A program made the position numbers and the translations under genes. 64,000 nucleotides of DNA from a bacterium. GTDB taxonomy: Bacteria; Zhuqueibacterota; Zhuqueibacteria; Residuimicrobiales; Krinioviventaceae. The notes beneath the pieces were generated by a model. The model saw nothing but the letters and a program-made list of their open reading frames with translations, was not told where the DNA came from and did not search any database. Shown here piece after piece: positions 27,876 to 35,929 of this stretch; within the stretch, counting starts at the first letter, position 1; every line of letters begins with the position of its first letter. Location of the stretch: positions 1 to 64,000 of the forward strand of contig JAKQIY010000065.1 of the NCBI GenBank assembly GCA_029561455.1. Direction: 5' to 3'.

Positions 27876-28277
27876 TTATTCTTCCCAATCTTGAAGTTTT
27901 ATACTCTTAATTCTTTTAAATTTTTTTGTATTATTTGTTACAAGAACACAATTATTCGCCAAAGCAATAGATGCAATAAATAAATCATTTGGACCTATTA
28001 TTTCCCCGGATTTTTCAAGGGTTGATCTTATTAAACCATATAGTTGAGCCGCTTTATCATTAAACGGAAATGAATTAAATCTATTCATAAAATATTCTAT
28101 TTTGATGAGGTTCTCTCTTGGTTTTTGGCTTTTCATTGCGCCATAAATCAATTCTGCTTTAACTACCGAACAAAGGTTTACCATTAATAGATCAACTGAT
28201 TCCAATTTTTTCTTTATTGCACTAGAGCTACCATTTAGATATTTAATACAGGTATTTGTGTCCAAGATATAATTCAT
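27876..28277 (-). CDS. VapC-like PIN-domain toxin
   Basis: 133 residues, PIN fold. Acidic residues of the active site are present: Asp6 in 'YILDTN', Glu42 in 'KAEL', Asp98 in 'GPNDLFIAS', and a TNN triad near residue 114 in the place of the fourth. VapC toxins are Mg-dependent RNases that cut tRNA or rRNA when free of the antitoxin. Its ATG overlaps the antitoxin stop by four bases (ATGA), so they are translationally coupled. Part of an AT-rich pair inserted between two GC-richer housekeeping regions. Confidence 0.92.
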   Translation of the reverse strand: MNYILDTNTCIKYLNGSSSAIKKKLESVDLLMVNLCSVVKAELIYGAMKSQKPRENLIKIEYFMNRFNSFPFNDKAAQLYGLIRSTLEKSGEIIGPNDLFIASIALANNCVLVTNNTKKFKRIKSIKLQDWEE

Positions 28278-28522
28278 TGGATATTTCCCCGTTCTTCGTA
28301 ACTGCCTTGTTCAGCTCTTTCAATAGGATTTTCAGCAAGCGAACCGTATGTTGTATCAATAAATATTTGCCAATCCGTACTACCTTCTTTTATCCTGTTC
28401 TTTACTAACCGGGAAGCTTTCGGTTCAGATACGGTAAATGCTTTTATTATTTTATAAAGGAGTTCAAGGTATTCATTTTGTACCCTGTCAATTTTTGATT
28501 TTATCATTTCTTTTGTAACCAT
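28274..28522 (-). CDS. Antitoxin of the VapC-like pair
   Basis: 82 residues, helical, with 'WQIFIDTTYGSLAENPIERAEQG' near the C-terminus. This tail is typical of small VapB-like antitoxins that pair with this type of PIN toxin, while the N-terminus does not show a clear DNA-binding fold. AAAGGTGA precedes the ATG. Assigned mainly by its overlap with the PIN gene. A short palindrome at 28544-28556 upstream may be an operator. Confidence 0.8.
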   Translation of the reverse strand: MVTKEMIKSKIDRVQNEYLELLYKIIKAFTVSEPKASRLVKNRIKEGSTDWQIFIDTTYGSLAENPIERAEQGSYEERGNIQ

Positions 28523-28543
28523 AATGTCACCTTTAGTTAATTC

Positions 28544-28556
28544 AACATTCTATGTT
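28544..28556. promoter_or_regulatory. Small palindrome upstream of the antitoxin, possible operator
   Basis: AACAT-TCT-ATGTT, 22-34 bases upstream of the antitoxin start codon. Toxin-antitoxin pairs usually autoregulate through such sites; this one is short and only suggestive. Confidence 0.3.
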
Positions 28557-28815
28557 AAAATATAAAGATGCTTGATTATTTGCAAGAATATATTGATTTT
28601 GGTGAATTAATGCTCATAAAATCTTTACAAAATTAATCCGGTCTATTAAATAACAAATCAAACTTGACATTTTAAATGAATAAGTCATTCTAACTTTGTT
28701 TATTCCAAACACACAACAATTAATATTCTTTTCCTCTGCATTCTCTGCACACTCTGGTTTCAATTTCTCTCAGCAGTTAAGTAAAGGATAAGGAGAGAAA
28801 ACTAATAATGTCTCC

Positions 28816-29766
28816 TCAGTACTCCAGCCCCAACTCACCCGCTACCGAACGCACATAACCCGCCGCCTGTTCGTATTCTGCCGGGGTTTGTAAATGTTCC
28901 AGCATGAACGGGATATTGCCCAGTTTGGCGGCTTCTGTTAAAAATGTCCGGTAATCCAGTCCACCCTGCCCAGCGACGATTTCATCCAGGTGTACGGTCA
29001 GTTTGGTTTGCAGGATAATATCTTTGGCGTGAATGCTTTTTAGGTGGGGACCCAGCTTTTTAAAGCACTCGCGCAGAAATTCGGCATTGTCGTAATAACG
29101 CCTGGGACTGTTGATCATATTGACCGGGTCGAGATGCGCGGCGCATTGCTTACGGTCGATGGCTTTCAGCAGTTCCAGGTACGAATCCGGCGAGTCTGGG
29201 TATGCCCAGGGCATGGGCTCCAGGGTGAAAAACGTGCGCTTGGGATTGACCGCATCGATAATGGAGCGGGTAATCTCCACGATCATATCGAACGTTTCGC
29301 GCGTTAAATTCAGTCTATCCGGGCCGTCCCACAACCGGCCGCGTGAGCCGCTGATATTCACGCAACAGCGCGCGCCGATGCGTTCCGCCAGGTATAGCTG
29401 CACCCGGCATTTCTCCAGGGCCTGGCGGCGTTCCTCCGCATCCGCAGCCAGGGGATTGTTCCACACGCCCACTTCGGCAATAATTATCCCGGACTTTTCG
29501 GCTGCGACGGCATACGCTTGTACGGTCTTTTCATCGGCATTTGCATCCACAGGACAATAAGCGGCGCTGTATCCCAATGCCTTGACCGCGTTCACCCATT
29601 CTTCAGGCGAATGATAGTCGGCAAACACCGGCCCGCCCAGGTGGATACGGTTGCCGGTTTTCGCGGCGCTGTTTTGCGCATAATTCACAGTCATCATAGC
29701 GGCGACTCCGTTTAGGGTTGTGCGGGTAAACTCCCGCCGCGACAGTTCATTATTTCGTTCCTGCAT
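28816..29766 (-). CDS. Sugar phosphate isomerase/epimerase-like TIM-barrel protein, Tat-type signal
   Basis: 316 residues. The N-terminus has a twin-arginine pattern (SRREFTRTTLNG at 9-20) with a short hydrophobic stretch, so export by Tat is likely. The remainder is an AP-endonuclease-2/xylose isomerase-like TIM barrel: 'EVGVWNNP', 'CCVNISGSRG', 'FFTLEPMPW' with a metal-ligand Glu, 'AAHLDPVNMI' with His and Asp, 'SIHAKDI' with His, and a last Glu in 'FMLEHL'. These match the metal site of the family. The substrate is probably a sugar or inositol. It is 8 bases from the topA stop, downstream, so the two may be co-transcribed. Confidence 0.85.
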   Translation of the reverse strand: MQERNNELSRREFTRTTLNGVAAMMTVNYAQNSAAKTGNRIHLGGPVFADYHSPEEWVNAVKALGYSAAYCPVDANADEKTVQAYAVAAEKSGIIIAEVGVWNNPLAADAEERRQALEKCRVQLYLAERIGARCCVNISGSRGRLWDGPDRLNLTRETFDMIVEITRSIIDAVNPKRTFFTLEPMPWAYPDSPDSYLELLKAIDRKQCAAHLDPVNMINSPRRYYDNAEFLRECFKKLGPHLKSIHAKDIILQTKLTVHLDEIVAGQGGLDYRTFLTEAAKLGNIPFMLEHLQTPAEYEQAAGYVRSVAGELGLEY

Positions 29767-29773
29767 ACCTGCC

Positions 29774-32434
29774 TCACTTTTTCTTTCTGACCGGCGCTTT
29801 CTTTTTCACCGGAGTTTTGGCTTTGCCCTTTTTACCGGTTTTCTGCCACTCCCATTGGCCGTCGCGGTAAAACGCTTCCCAGCCGGTAGCGTTACCTTCC
29901 AGTTCGCTCATCAAGTACTGCTCTTTCTCCTTGCGCTTGAAGCGGATCACGGAAGGATTCCCGTCCGGGTCGGTGCGCGGCGCATCGGCGAGATAATGGA
30001 ATTTAACGTCCAACTCGCTGCGATGCCGCAGCAGGTCATCCACCAACGGATTGCGGGTTTCCCTCGACTTGGGAAAAGTGTGCGCCGCCAGGAACAGCCC
30101 AGCAATACTGTCCCGCAGCAGGAAATGGGCGTCCGATTTTTCGCACTTTAATTCCGGCATCGGAATCGGCGCGGCTTTGGGCGGCGCGGCCTGGCCATCG
30201 CGCATCAGTTTGCGGGTGTTGGCGCATTCCGGATAGCGCGTACAGGCGAAAAACTTGCCGAACCGTCCGGTTTTGAGCACCATCTCTGCCCCGCATTTAT
30301 CGCATTCCAGTTTTGGCCCCTCATAGCCTTTAATGCGGAACTCGCCGCTCTCGATCAACTGTCCCGGACAATCGGGATTATCAACGCAAATATGCAAGCG
30401 TCTAGCGGCATCGACCAGGTAGCCGTCCATTGCCTTGTTGCAGATCGGGCAGCGTTTACGGGCCAGCAGTTCCCGGACTTCCGCCTCTTCATCATTGTCC
30501 TTTTCCTTCACCGATTCCGATTCCCCGGCCGGCACCAGGTTAATAGTAGCCTTGCAGCGTTCTTTGGGCGGCAGGTCATAGCCGGTGCAGCTTAAAAACA
30601 CCCCGGTCTGGCCGTTGCGGATCATCATCGGCTTGCCGCAGGTGGGACAAGTAATATCCTTCACCACCACCGGCTGGTTGCCGCGCATAGCGTCCCCGGC
30701 CTGCGCCAACTGCTTGCGGAAATCTTTGTAGAATTCATCCAGCACCTTTTTCCATTCCAGGTCGCCCTCGGAAATCTTGTCCAGATCCAGTTCCATGTTG
30801 GCGGTAAAACCGTAATCCATCAGGTTCACAAAGCCCTCGGTCAGCCGGTCGGTAACAATATCGCCAATTTTCATGGCGTAAAAGCGCCGCTTTTCCAGCT
30901 TGACATAGCCCCGCTCCTGGATGGTGGAAATGATCGAGGCATAAGTCGACGGCCGGCCGATGCCGCGCTTTTCCAACTCTTTCACCAGACTGGCCTCGGT
31001 ATAGCGCGCCGGGGGTTTGGTAAAATGCTGACTCGGATCGAGTTTCAGCAGTTTTAATAGTTCATTCACCGCCACTTCCGGCAGCGCCGCATCTTCACTC
31101 TTTTGCGGCGGCAGCACTTTCAGCCAGCCGTCAAAGCGCATTATGCGGCCGGTGGCTTTTAATTCATAATCCCCGGCCTGGATTAAAATAGTGGTGCCGT
31201 CGAATTCCGCCGGGGGCATCTGGCAGGCCACGAACTGCCGCCAGATCAGTTCATACAAGCGTTGCTGGTCGCGTTCCAGGCCGATCATGCGGTCGGGCGT
31301 TTTGTTCACATCGGTGGGTCGTATCGCCTCGTGCGCTTCCTGGGCGCTTTTGCTGCTGGCGTAAAAACGCGGTTTGTCCGGCAAATATTTATCCCCGAAA
31401 TTATTCTTGATAAAATTCCGACAAGCGTTCAAAGAATCCATACTCATATTGGTGGAATCCGTACGCATGTAGGTAATATGCCCGGCTTCGTACAGGCGCT
31501 GCGCCATCATCATGGTCTTTTTGACGCTGAATCCCAGCCGCGTACTGGCGGCCGCCTGCAAAGTGGTGGTGATAAACGGCGGATAAGGATTCTGTTTGGT
31601 TGGCGTCATTTTGCGGTCGATGACTTTATAAACCGCCTTTTCCAGTTCCGCCAGGGCCTTGTCGGTTTCCGTCTTATTGACGGGCCTGAACGTTTTGCCC
31701 TTGCATTTAACTACCTGGGCGCGGAACGCGGTTTTGGCTTTCAGTTCGGCCCACACCTCCCAGTACTCATCCGGTATAAACGCCCGTATTTCCCGCTCGC
31801 GCTCGACAATGAGCCGTACAGCCACGGACTGCACCCGTCCCGCCGAAAGTCCCCGCGCCACTTTTTGCCACAACAGCGGCGACAGCATAAAGCCGACCAC
31901 ACGGTCCAGAAATCGCCGCGCTTGCTGTGCATTCACCCGGTTCATGTTCAGTTCGCCGGGACTCGCAAAGGCTTCGCGGATAGCGTGTTGCGTGATTTCG
32001 CTGAATGTCACCCGTTTATAGCGCCCCGGTTCGCCGCCAATGGACTCGCGCAGGTGCCAGGCAATGGCCTCGCCTTCGCGGTCAAGGTCGGTGGCCAGGT
32101 AAATGTCGTCCGTTTCCGCCGCCAGGGCTTTGAGTTGCTTTAATACTTTACCTTTGCCGGGGATGATCTCGTACCGCGCCTTCCAGCCGTTTTCCGGGTC
32201 CACCGCCATGGTGCGGATCAGGTTCTCGTATTGCCGCTTGCTGCGGAACGCTTCCTTTTCTTCTGCGGCAAGACCGGCCGGCATCTTTTTCGCGCCGCCT
32301 TCTACGCCGCTGCTTTTTACCGGCAGGTCGCGGATATGCCCCACGCTGGACACCACAATATATTGACTGCCCAAATATTTATTGATCGTCTTGGCTTTCG
32401 CCGGGGATTCTACTATAACCAGGGATTTTGCCAT
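29774..32434 (-). CDS. topA: DNA topoisomerase I
   Basis: 886 residues. Relaxes negative supercoils by cutting one strand. Toprim domain: '[13 protein letters not shown]' at 5-17, '[15 protein letters not shown]' at 114-128. The active-site Tyr322 lies in '[10 protein letters not shown]'. Three C-terminal four-Cys zinc ribbons begin 'CPTCGKPMM', 'CPICNKAMD' and 'CDKCGAEMV'. A further C-terminal domain ends in a Lys-rich tail ([10 protein letters not shown]). The Toprim region contains the longer insertion and phrases ('MAVDPENGW', '[23 protein letters not shown]') that I know from the E. coli type enzyme, rather than the shorter form common in Bacteroidota. The Tyr number is close to E. coli Tyr319. 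Confidence 0.97.
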   Translation of the reverse strand: MAKSLVIVESPAKAKTINKYLGSQYIVVSSVGHIRDLPVKSSGVEGGAKKMPAGLAAEEKEAFRSKRQYENLIRTMAVDPENGWKARYEIIPGKGKVLKQLKALAAETDDIYLATDLDREGEAIAWHLRESIGGEPGRYKRVTFSEITQHAIREAFASPGELNMNRVNAQQARRFLDRVVGFMLSPLLWQKVARGLSAGRVQSVAVRLIVEREREIRAFIPDEYWEVWAELKAKTAFRAQVVKCKGKTFRPVNKTETDKALAELEKAVYKVIDRKMTPTKQNPYPPFITTTLQAAASTRLGFSVKKTMMMAQRLYEAGHITYMRTDSTNMSMDSLNACRNFIKNNFGDKYLPDKPRFYASSKSAQEAHEAIRPTDVNKTPDRMIGLERDQQRLYELIWRQFVACQMPPAEFDGTTILIQAGDYELKATGRIMRFDGWLKVLPPQKSEDAALPEVAVNELLKLLKLDPSQHFTKPPARYTEASLVKELEKRGIGRPSTYASIISTIQERGYVKLEKRRFYAMKIGDIVTDRLTEGFVNLMDYGFTANMELDLDKISEGDLEWKKVLDEFYKDFRKQLAQAGDAMRGNQPVVVKDITCPTCGKPMMIRNGQTGVFLSCTGYDLPPKERCKATINLVPAGESESVKEKDNDEEAEVRELLARKRCPICNKAMDGYLVDAARRLHICVDNPDCPGQLIESGEFRIKGYEGPKLECDKCGAEMVLKTGRFGKFFACTRYPECANTRKLMRDGQAAPPKAAPIPMPELKCEKSDAHFLLRDSIAGLFLAAHTFPKSRETRNPLVDDLLRHRSELDVKFHYLADAPRTDPDGNPSVIRFKRKEKEQYLMSELEGNATGWEAFYRDGQWEWQKTGKKGKAKTPVKKKAPVRKKK

Positions 32435-32530
32435 ATTACCACACTCGTATGTTCATTATTGTTTGAGAAAAGTTAATATTCTAAAGCGTGGAAATCAAGC
32501 GATATTGTTGGTAAAAAAATACCCAATCAA

Positions 32531-32743
32531 AACAAGGGGTTACAACCCCTTGTTATAAAATCATCACTATTTAGAATTGAAATCATTTAATCTGCGCCCA
32601 TCTGCGTCATCTGCGGATAATACCTCTTCAGATCGCGCCGGATTCTACCCCGGTGCATATTAAAAGTTGGGGGCTGTGCCATGAAAAATACGAATATAAT
32701 TTTGAAAAACAGGAATGAATCAGCGGCGCAGCCCCTGTTTTTT
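32531..32743. repeat. Composite intergenic repeat, copy 1
   Basis: About 213 bases. It begins with the palindrome AACAAGGGG-TTACAA-CCCCTTGTT (32531-32554). The phrase AATCTGCGCCCATCTGCGT.ATCTGCGGATAA (32589-32620) follows, then a 'CGCCGG...CCCCGGTG' unit near 32635-32655, and it ends with CAGCGGCGCAGCCCCTG plus a T run. All parts recur in the same order at 33762-33977. A degenerate 'AATCAGCGCAATCTGTG' lies just after, near 32808. Confidence 0.8.
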
Positions 32744-32865
32744 GCCGACCCAAAGTACAACCCTGGATCGATCATGAGCCACCATTATTTATAGTGTTGT
32801 TATAATTCAATCAGCGCAATCTGTGAAAACTCACTATATTATAATATAAGAAAAAATAAATTTAC

Positions 32866-32894
32866 TTGTTTTGATTGATAATGATTATTATAAT
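32866..32894 (+). promoter_or_regulatory. Sigma-70-type promoter of the DUF433/DUF5615 pair
   Basis: A TTGTTT box (32866-32871), 17-base spacer and perfect TATAAT (32889-32894), 38 bases before the ATG. The area is full of AT-rich dyads (for example TATATTATAATATA at about 32835-32848), which could serve autoregulation. Confidence 0.65.
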
Positions 32895-32932
32895 ATAAAG
32901 AGTATTAATTATAACATTAAGGGAAATTTGAT

Positions 32933-33163
32933 ATGCCGGATAGAATTTCTATTAATCCCCAAATATGCCACGGTAAACCTGTTATCAGGGGAACCAGGGT
33001 ATTGGTTAGTAATATCTTGAGTTCACTGGCTTCCGGAGAGACGGAACAAGAAATACTGGAGGATTACCCAAATATTACCAGGGAAGATATTTTAGCAGCC
33101 CTTGAATTTGGTGCCCAATTATCTACTTTCGAGACCCAATTCTACGAGACAACTAATAGATGA
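32933..33163 (+). CDS. DUF433 antitoxin-like protein
   Basis: 76 residues. The family signature is clear: 'PQICHGKPVIRGTRVLVSNILSSLASGETEQEILEDYP' style N-terminus (residues 9-46), then 'ITREDILAALEFGA'. DUF433 proteins are winged-helix-like antitoxins usually followed by a DUF5615 PIN-like toxin, as here. AGGGA precedes the ATG. The stop overlaps the next start (ATGA). Confidence 0.92.
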   Translation: MPDRISINPQICHGKPVIRGTRVLVSNILSSLASGETEQEILEDYPNITREDILAALEFGAQLSTFETQFYETTNR

Positions 33164-33509
33164 AATTCTTCCTGGATGAAAATGCGCCCAAAGCCGTAAA
33201 GCTACTTCTTGAATCTATGGGGCATACTGTTTATGATATCAGGTCAACACCCCAAAAAGGAGTAGATGATGTAACTATTTTCAAAATGGCCCAGGAAAAA
33301 CACGCTATTTTTATTACTACGGATAAAGACTTTTTCATACGATTCCCTATCAATTTGATAAACATTATGGTATAATTGTAATTACATTAAGACAACCTCA
33401 TCGTCATAATATCATTGATAAAATTTTACTAGCATTGAAATTAATTGACCTGAAAAAGATGGAATCCAGGGTTATTCTCTTCAAAGATAATACATATTCT
33501 ATAATTTAA
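33160..33509 (+). pseudogene. DUF5615 PIN-like toxin, frameshifted
   Basis: The intact frame from 33160 gives only 71 residues, ending at 33375: 'MKFFLDENAP', 'LLLESMGHTVYDIR', 'IFITTDKDFF', then out-of-frame residues. The expected C-terminal part is present in another frame from the T run at 33331-33335 to the stop at 33507-33509. It reads HTIPYQFDKHYGIIVITLRQ, then about 35 more residues ending in NTYSII. Restoring one T would give a protein of about 116 residues, the normal family length. So the toxin is broken by a one-base loss in a homopolymer, or the assembly has an error. The N-terminal half keeps Asp6 and the 'TTDKDF' motif. Confidence 0.88.
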
Positions 33510-33663
33510 AACTTTTTACAATCAGTTTTAATTATGTATTTTAAATCAAATAATTCATAATAAAGCTTTTAATAAAACCCAAGATAATCGGGATTCACGG
33601 ATATCCTGATATTCTCCAAACTACATAATAATGCTGTCACTCATCCGGCAATTCCAGCCGTCA

Positions 33664-33695
33664 AAACCCCATTAGGGGTGAAATATCTTTAGCAA
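33664..33695. repeat. 'ACCCC(N)GGGGTGA' intergenic repeat fragment
   Basis: AAAACCCCATTAGGGGTGA followed by AATATCTTTAGCAA. The same type of phrase (AACCCCGTAGGGGTGATATGT) lies at the right side of the element at 50278-50508, so both may belong to one dispersed repeat family. Confidence 0.45.
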
Positions 33696-33761
33696 CCCAT
33701 TACTCCCCAAACACAAGCCACGCTAGTGGCGAAACAATTATAAAAATTTATAAACTATTGT

Positions 33762-33977
33762 AACAAGGGTTTGCTACCCCTTGTTCTAAAACATCATGAT
33801 TTTAAGAGTTATAACTATTCAATCTGCGCCCATCTGCGTAATCTGCGGATAACCTTTCTTTCAGATCACGCCGGGGTTGTACCCCGGTGCGTATAATAAT
33901 GTGAGGGTTGTACCCCCACAAGTGCAAATTTCAATGTGAATAACAGCAATGAATCAGGGGCGCAGCCCCTGATTTTT
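33762..33977. repeat. Composite intergenic repeat, copy 2
   Basis: About 216 bases, same order of parts as copy 1: AACAAGGG...CCCCTTGTT (33762-33785), the 'CTGCG' phrase (33821-33852), CCGGGGT-TGT-ACCCCGG (33871-33887), GTGAGGGT-TGT-ACCCCCAC (33901-33919) and CAGGGG-CGCAG-CCCCTG (33955-33971). Four hairpins in 216 bases point to a structured element. Confidence 0.8.
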
Positions 33978-34044
33978 CCGAGGGCTGTATAAAAAGCCCC
34001 CAAAAAGTAGAATAGGTTACAAATTTGAGTAAAAAAACCTTTCA

Positions 34045-34130
34045 TGTCATTCCGAGGAGCGAAGCGACGAGGAATCTTTCGTCTTTAACATATTGTAAAA
34101 ACAGGATTTCTCGCTTTGCTCGAAATGACA
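34045..34130. repeat. Inverted repeat with 'GTCATTCCGAGGAGCGAAG' arm
   Basis: The left arm TGTCATTCCGAGGAGCGAAG (from 34045, continuing to about 34076) is nearly complementary to the right arm around 34103-34130 (GATTTCTCGC...CGAAATGACA). The arms differ by a few bases and indels. Similar 'TGTCATTTCGAGCGAAGCGAG' palindromes are known as dispersed intergenic elements in many genomes. Confidence 0.7.
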
Positions 34131-34230
34131 AGTTTTTTATGTATACTTTTTATTTTGAATGACCTTGTATAAATTGAGGCTTTTGATACAGCCCCAATCA
34201 TAAACCACCATTATTATAGAACTAAAAAAC

Positions 34231-34265
34231 TCAATCTGCGCCCATCTGCGTAATCTGCGGATAAC
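34231..34265. repeat. Composite repeat, partial copy 3
   Basis: Only the 'CTGCG' phrase is present: AATCTGCGCCCATCTGCGTA plus ATCTGCGGATAAC, identical to copy 2 over 32 bases. The other parts are missing. Confidence 0.75.
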
Positions 34266-34301
34266 TCTTTTTTGTCCGTTGCGGCAATGCTTCCCCAAAA
34301 T

Positions 34302-34336
34302 AAAAAACGGGACGGCTCTACAAAACCACCGTCCCG
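34302..34336 (-). terminator. Terminator of the FN3 lipoprotein gene
   Basis: On the minus strand an 8-base stem (CGGGACGG and its complement) with a 13-base loop is followed by T6, about 34 bases after the stop. Confidence 0.85.
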
Positions 34337-34369
34337 CTATATACTTGTTATACTAACTTTTCAAAAAAA

Positions 34370-35308
34370 CTATTTAATACCCAACTTGTAATTAATATCG
34401 CCGGCTTTGTAATTCATGTTGCCGGTTTGTGATTGTAAAGCCACATTAAAGGTGATCGCAAAATTATTTGCCACATCGCCGATGTTGGTGATGATCAGCT
34501 TGCCGTAATGATTATCGCCGGTTTTAATGGCATACACATGGCCCAGCAGCGCGGCTATGGATTCGCCGGTATCGGAATAACCCTGCGCCGGGGCAACATC
34601 AGCTTTATCCAGGTTTTCCATATATCCCAAATCCTGCAAGCCGGCGCCGTTCATACCGGCTATCCAGGGACGAATATTCAAATTATTGGCATTGGGGTCG
34701 AAAGCCTCGTTGATCATATCGGCTAGGCCGTCGGTGGTCGTATAGTCGCCCAGGGTTGCGGGTACTTCAACAACCGTGAAATTATGAATATCGAATCCCG
34801 CCTGGCTGTCATTGCCGGTCACATCGGAGGTTCCGGCGGACTGGACTACAATTGAATTGACATCCGGCCGCGGCGTATCCTTGATTATATTACTGGGATA
34901 GCTGACTTTTTCAGTATCCTTTTTGTTGAAACTGACGATAGTAAAACTATAGGTCGTGCCGTTGGTCAGCCCGGTAATAGTGCGACTGACAACTGCATCT
35001 GATGAGGTGGTGAAAGGAATGGAATCGACTTTGGCAAACACTGTTTCGTTTATAGTGCTGTCGTTGGATAAACTGGTATAGTCGCCCTGGGCCATAAATA
35101 CATAATAGCCGCCGAAATCTTTTTCATAGTTTGAAGTATACCAGAACAGGGTCACCTGGCCGTCCTGGGTTACCGAAGTCAACCCTAACGGCGGCGCAAA
35201 TTTTTCTTTTTCCACAGTTTTAAAGATGCTTTCCGCGTCATCGCATCCGGCAATCAATAAAAAGAGAAACGGGACTAACACTAACAGGGTTAAAAGATAC
35301 TTTTTCAT
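34370..35308 (-). CDS. Lipoprotein with fibronectin type III domain
   Basis: 312 residues from the ATG at 35308; a GTG 15 bases earlier contains the AAGGAG ribosome binding site and so is not the start. The lipobox is LIAGC (Cys22). An FN3-like segment lies at about 40-150 ('GLTSVTQDGQVTLFWYTSNYEKDFGGYYVF', within residues 42-75; 'GLTNGTTYSFTIVSF'). The C-terminal half is not recognised and has no T9SS tail. Single gene with its own terminator. Likely surface or periplasmic, function unknown. Confidence 0.8.
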   Translation of the reverse strand: MKKYLLTLLVLVPFLFLLIAGCDDAESIFKTVEKEKFAPPLGLTSVTQDGQVTLFWYTSNYEKDFGGYYVFMAQGDYTSLSNDSTINETVFAKVDSIPFTTSSDAVVSRTITGLTNGTTYSFTIVSFNKKDTEKVSYPSNIIKDTPRPDVNSIVVQSAGTSDVTGNDSQAGFDIHNFTVVEVPATLGDYTTTDGLADMINEAFDPNANNLNIRPWIAGMNGAGLQDLGYMENLDKADVAPAQGYSDTGESIAALLGHVYAIKTGDNHYGKLIITNIGDVANNFAITFNVALQSQTGNMNYKAGDINYKLGIK

Positions 35309-35929
35309 TACGTTCTCCTTCACATGTTTATTTGCTTATTGTTAATTAATTATCAACAAACGGGTCAAACCGGTTACAAAGTGAATTACTATACAACTTG
35401 TACTTTATTAGAGCTCTTTTCCCAATTAAACGATAACCACACGCATATTGTTCGTTTTTATAACTTTATCATTTGGTATAACTTGATGACATGTATAGAA
35501 TAACAATTCCTGATGACCACAATAACTACCAATTTCTATGCCAATGCCACGGGGTGGGTGTCGTTTACTCAAGTTAAATTTTTATAAACACTTAACGTTC
35601 ACAATAATTTATTATTATTAAAATCAGATTACACATTGTGTGCTAGTACCAAAAAACGAATTTCCATTTGGTTATATAACACAAAAGACCGGATTGTAAA
35701 CTAAAAAAATCCTTTGTTAGTAACACCAAAACAAAATACTATTTACTAATATTTCATTAACAATAAACTTTGTTATACTGCACTTGTACAACTTTGGCTT
35801 TGCTAAAAAATTGTCCCCGGTATAATCCAGAAATAAAAACTTGCACCTTGGTAAAACTACTTTATCCAACAATCAGATTAACCGGTTCCCGGCCATTTAC
35901 GCCTGGGAACCGGTTTTTATTTTCAGCTA
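35309..35929. other. Intergenic region between two minus-strand units
   Basis: About 620 bases, AT-rich. It must hold the promoter of the FN3 lipoprotein and the end of the HDOD operon. The only structure seen is the hairpin at 35880-35918. A short plus-strand frame (about 69 codons at 35770) lacks a ribosome binding site and family likeness. Confidence 0.5.
35880..35918 (+). terminator. Strong hairpin with T tract on the plus strand
   Basis: An 11-base perfect stem (AACCGGTTCCC and its complement), a 14-base loop, then TTTATTTT on the plus strand. It lies 11 bases beyond the stop of the minus-strand OmpA-type gene, but that strand has no T run after the stem. It may still close the operon, or it ends a plus-strand transcript. 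Confidence 0.7.

Larger units (their letters stand above)
32435..32932. other. Intergenic region between topA and the DUF433 gene
   Basis: About 500 bases. The first part holds the topA promoter side, the middle is repeat copy 1 (32531-32743), and the last 60 bases hold the promoter of the toxin-antitoxin pair. A reading frame of about 60 codons on the minus strand falls inside the repeat and is not considered a gene. Confidence 0.6.
33510..34369. other. Repeat-rich intergenic region
   Basis: About 860 bases without a gene, largely made of repeats: a 'CCCCATTAGGGGTGAAATATCTTT' phrase at 33664-33695, composite copy 2 (33762-33977), an inverted repeat 34045-34130, a third 'CTGCG' fragment (34231-34265), and the terminator of the lipoprotein gene (34302-34336). 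Confidence 0.75.

Noticed and set aside
32587-32775. Small minus-strand reading frame
   Set aside because: It lies inside the composite repeat copy 1 and runs through its hairpins.
33331-33338. Programmed -1 frameshift in the DUF5615 gene
   Set aside because: The site is not a proper slippery heptamer and the family is not known to use frameshifting; mutation or assembly error is simpler.
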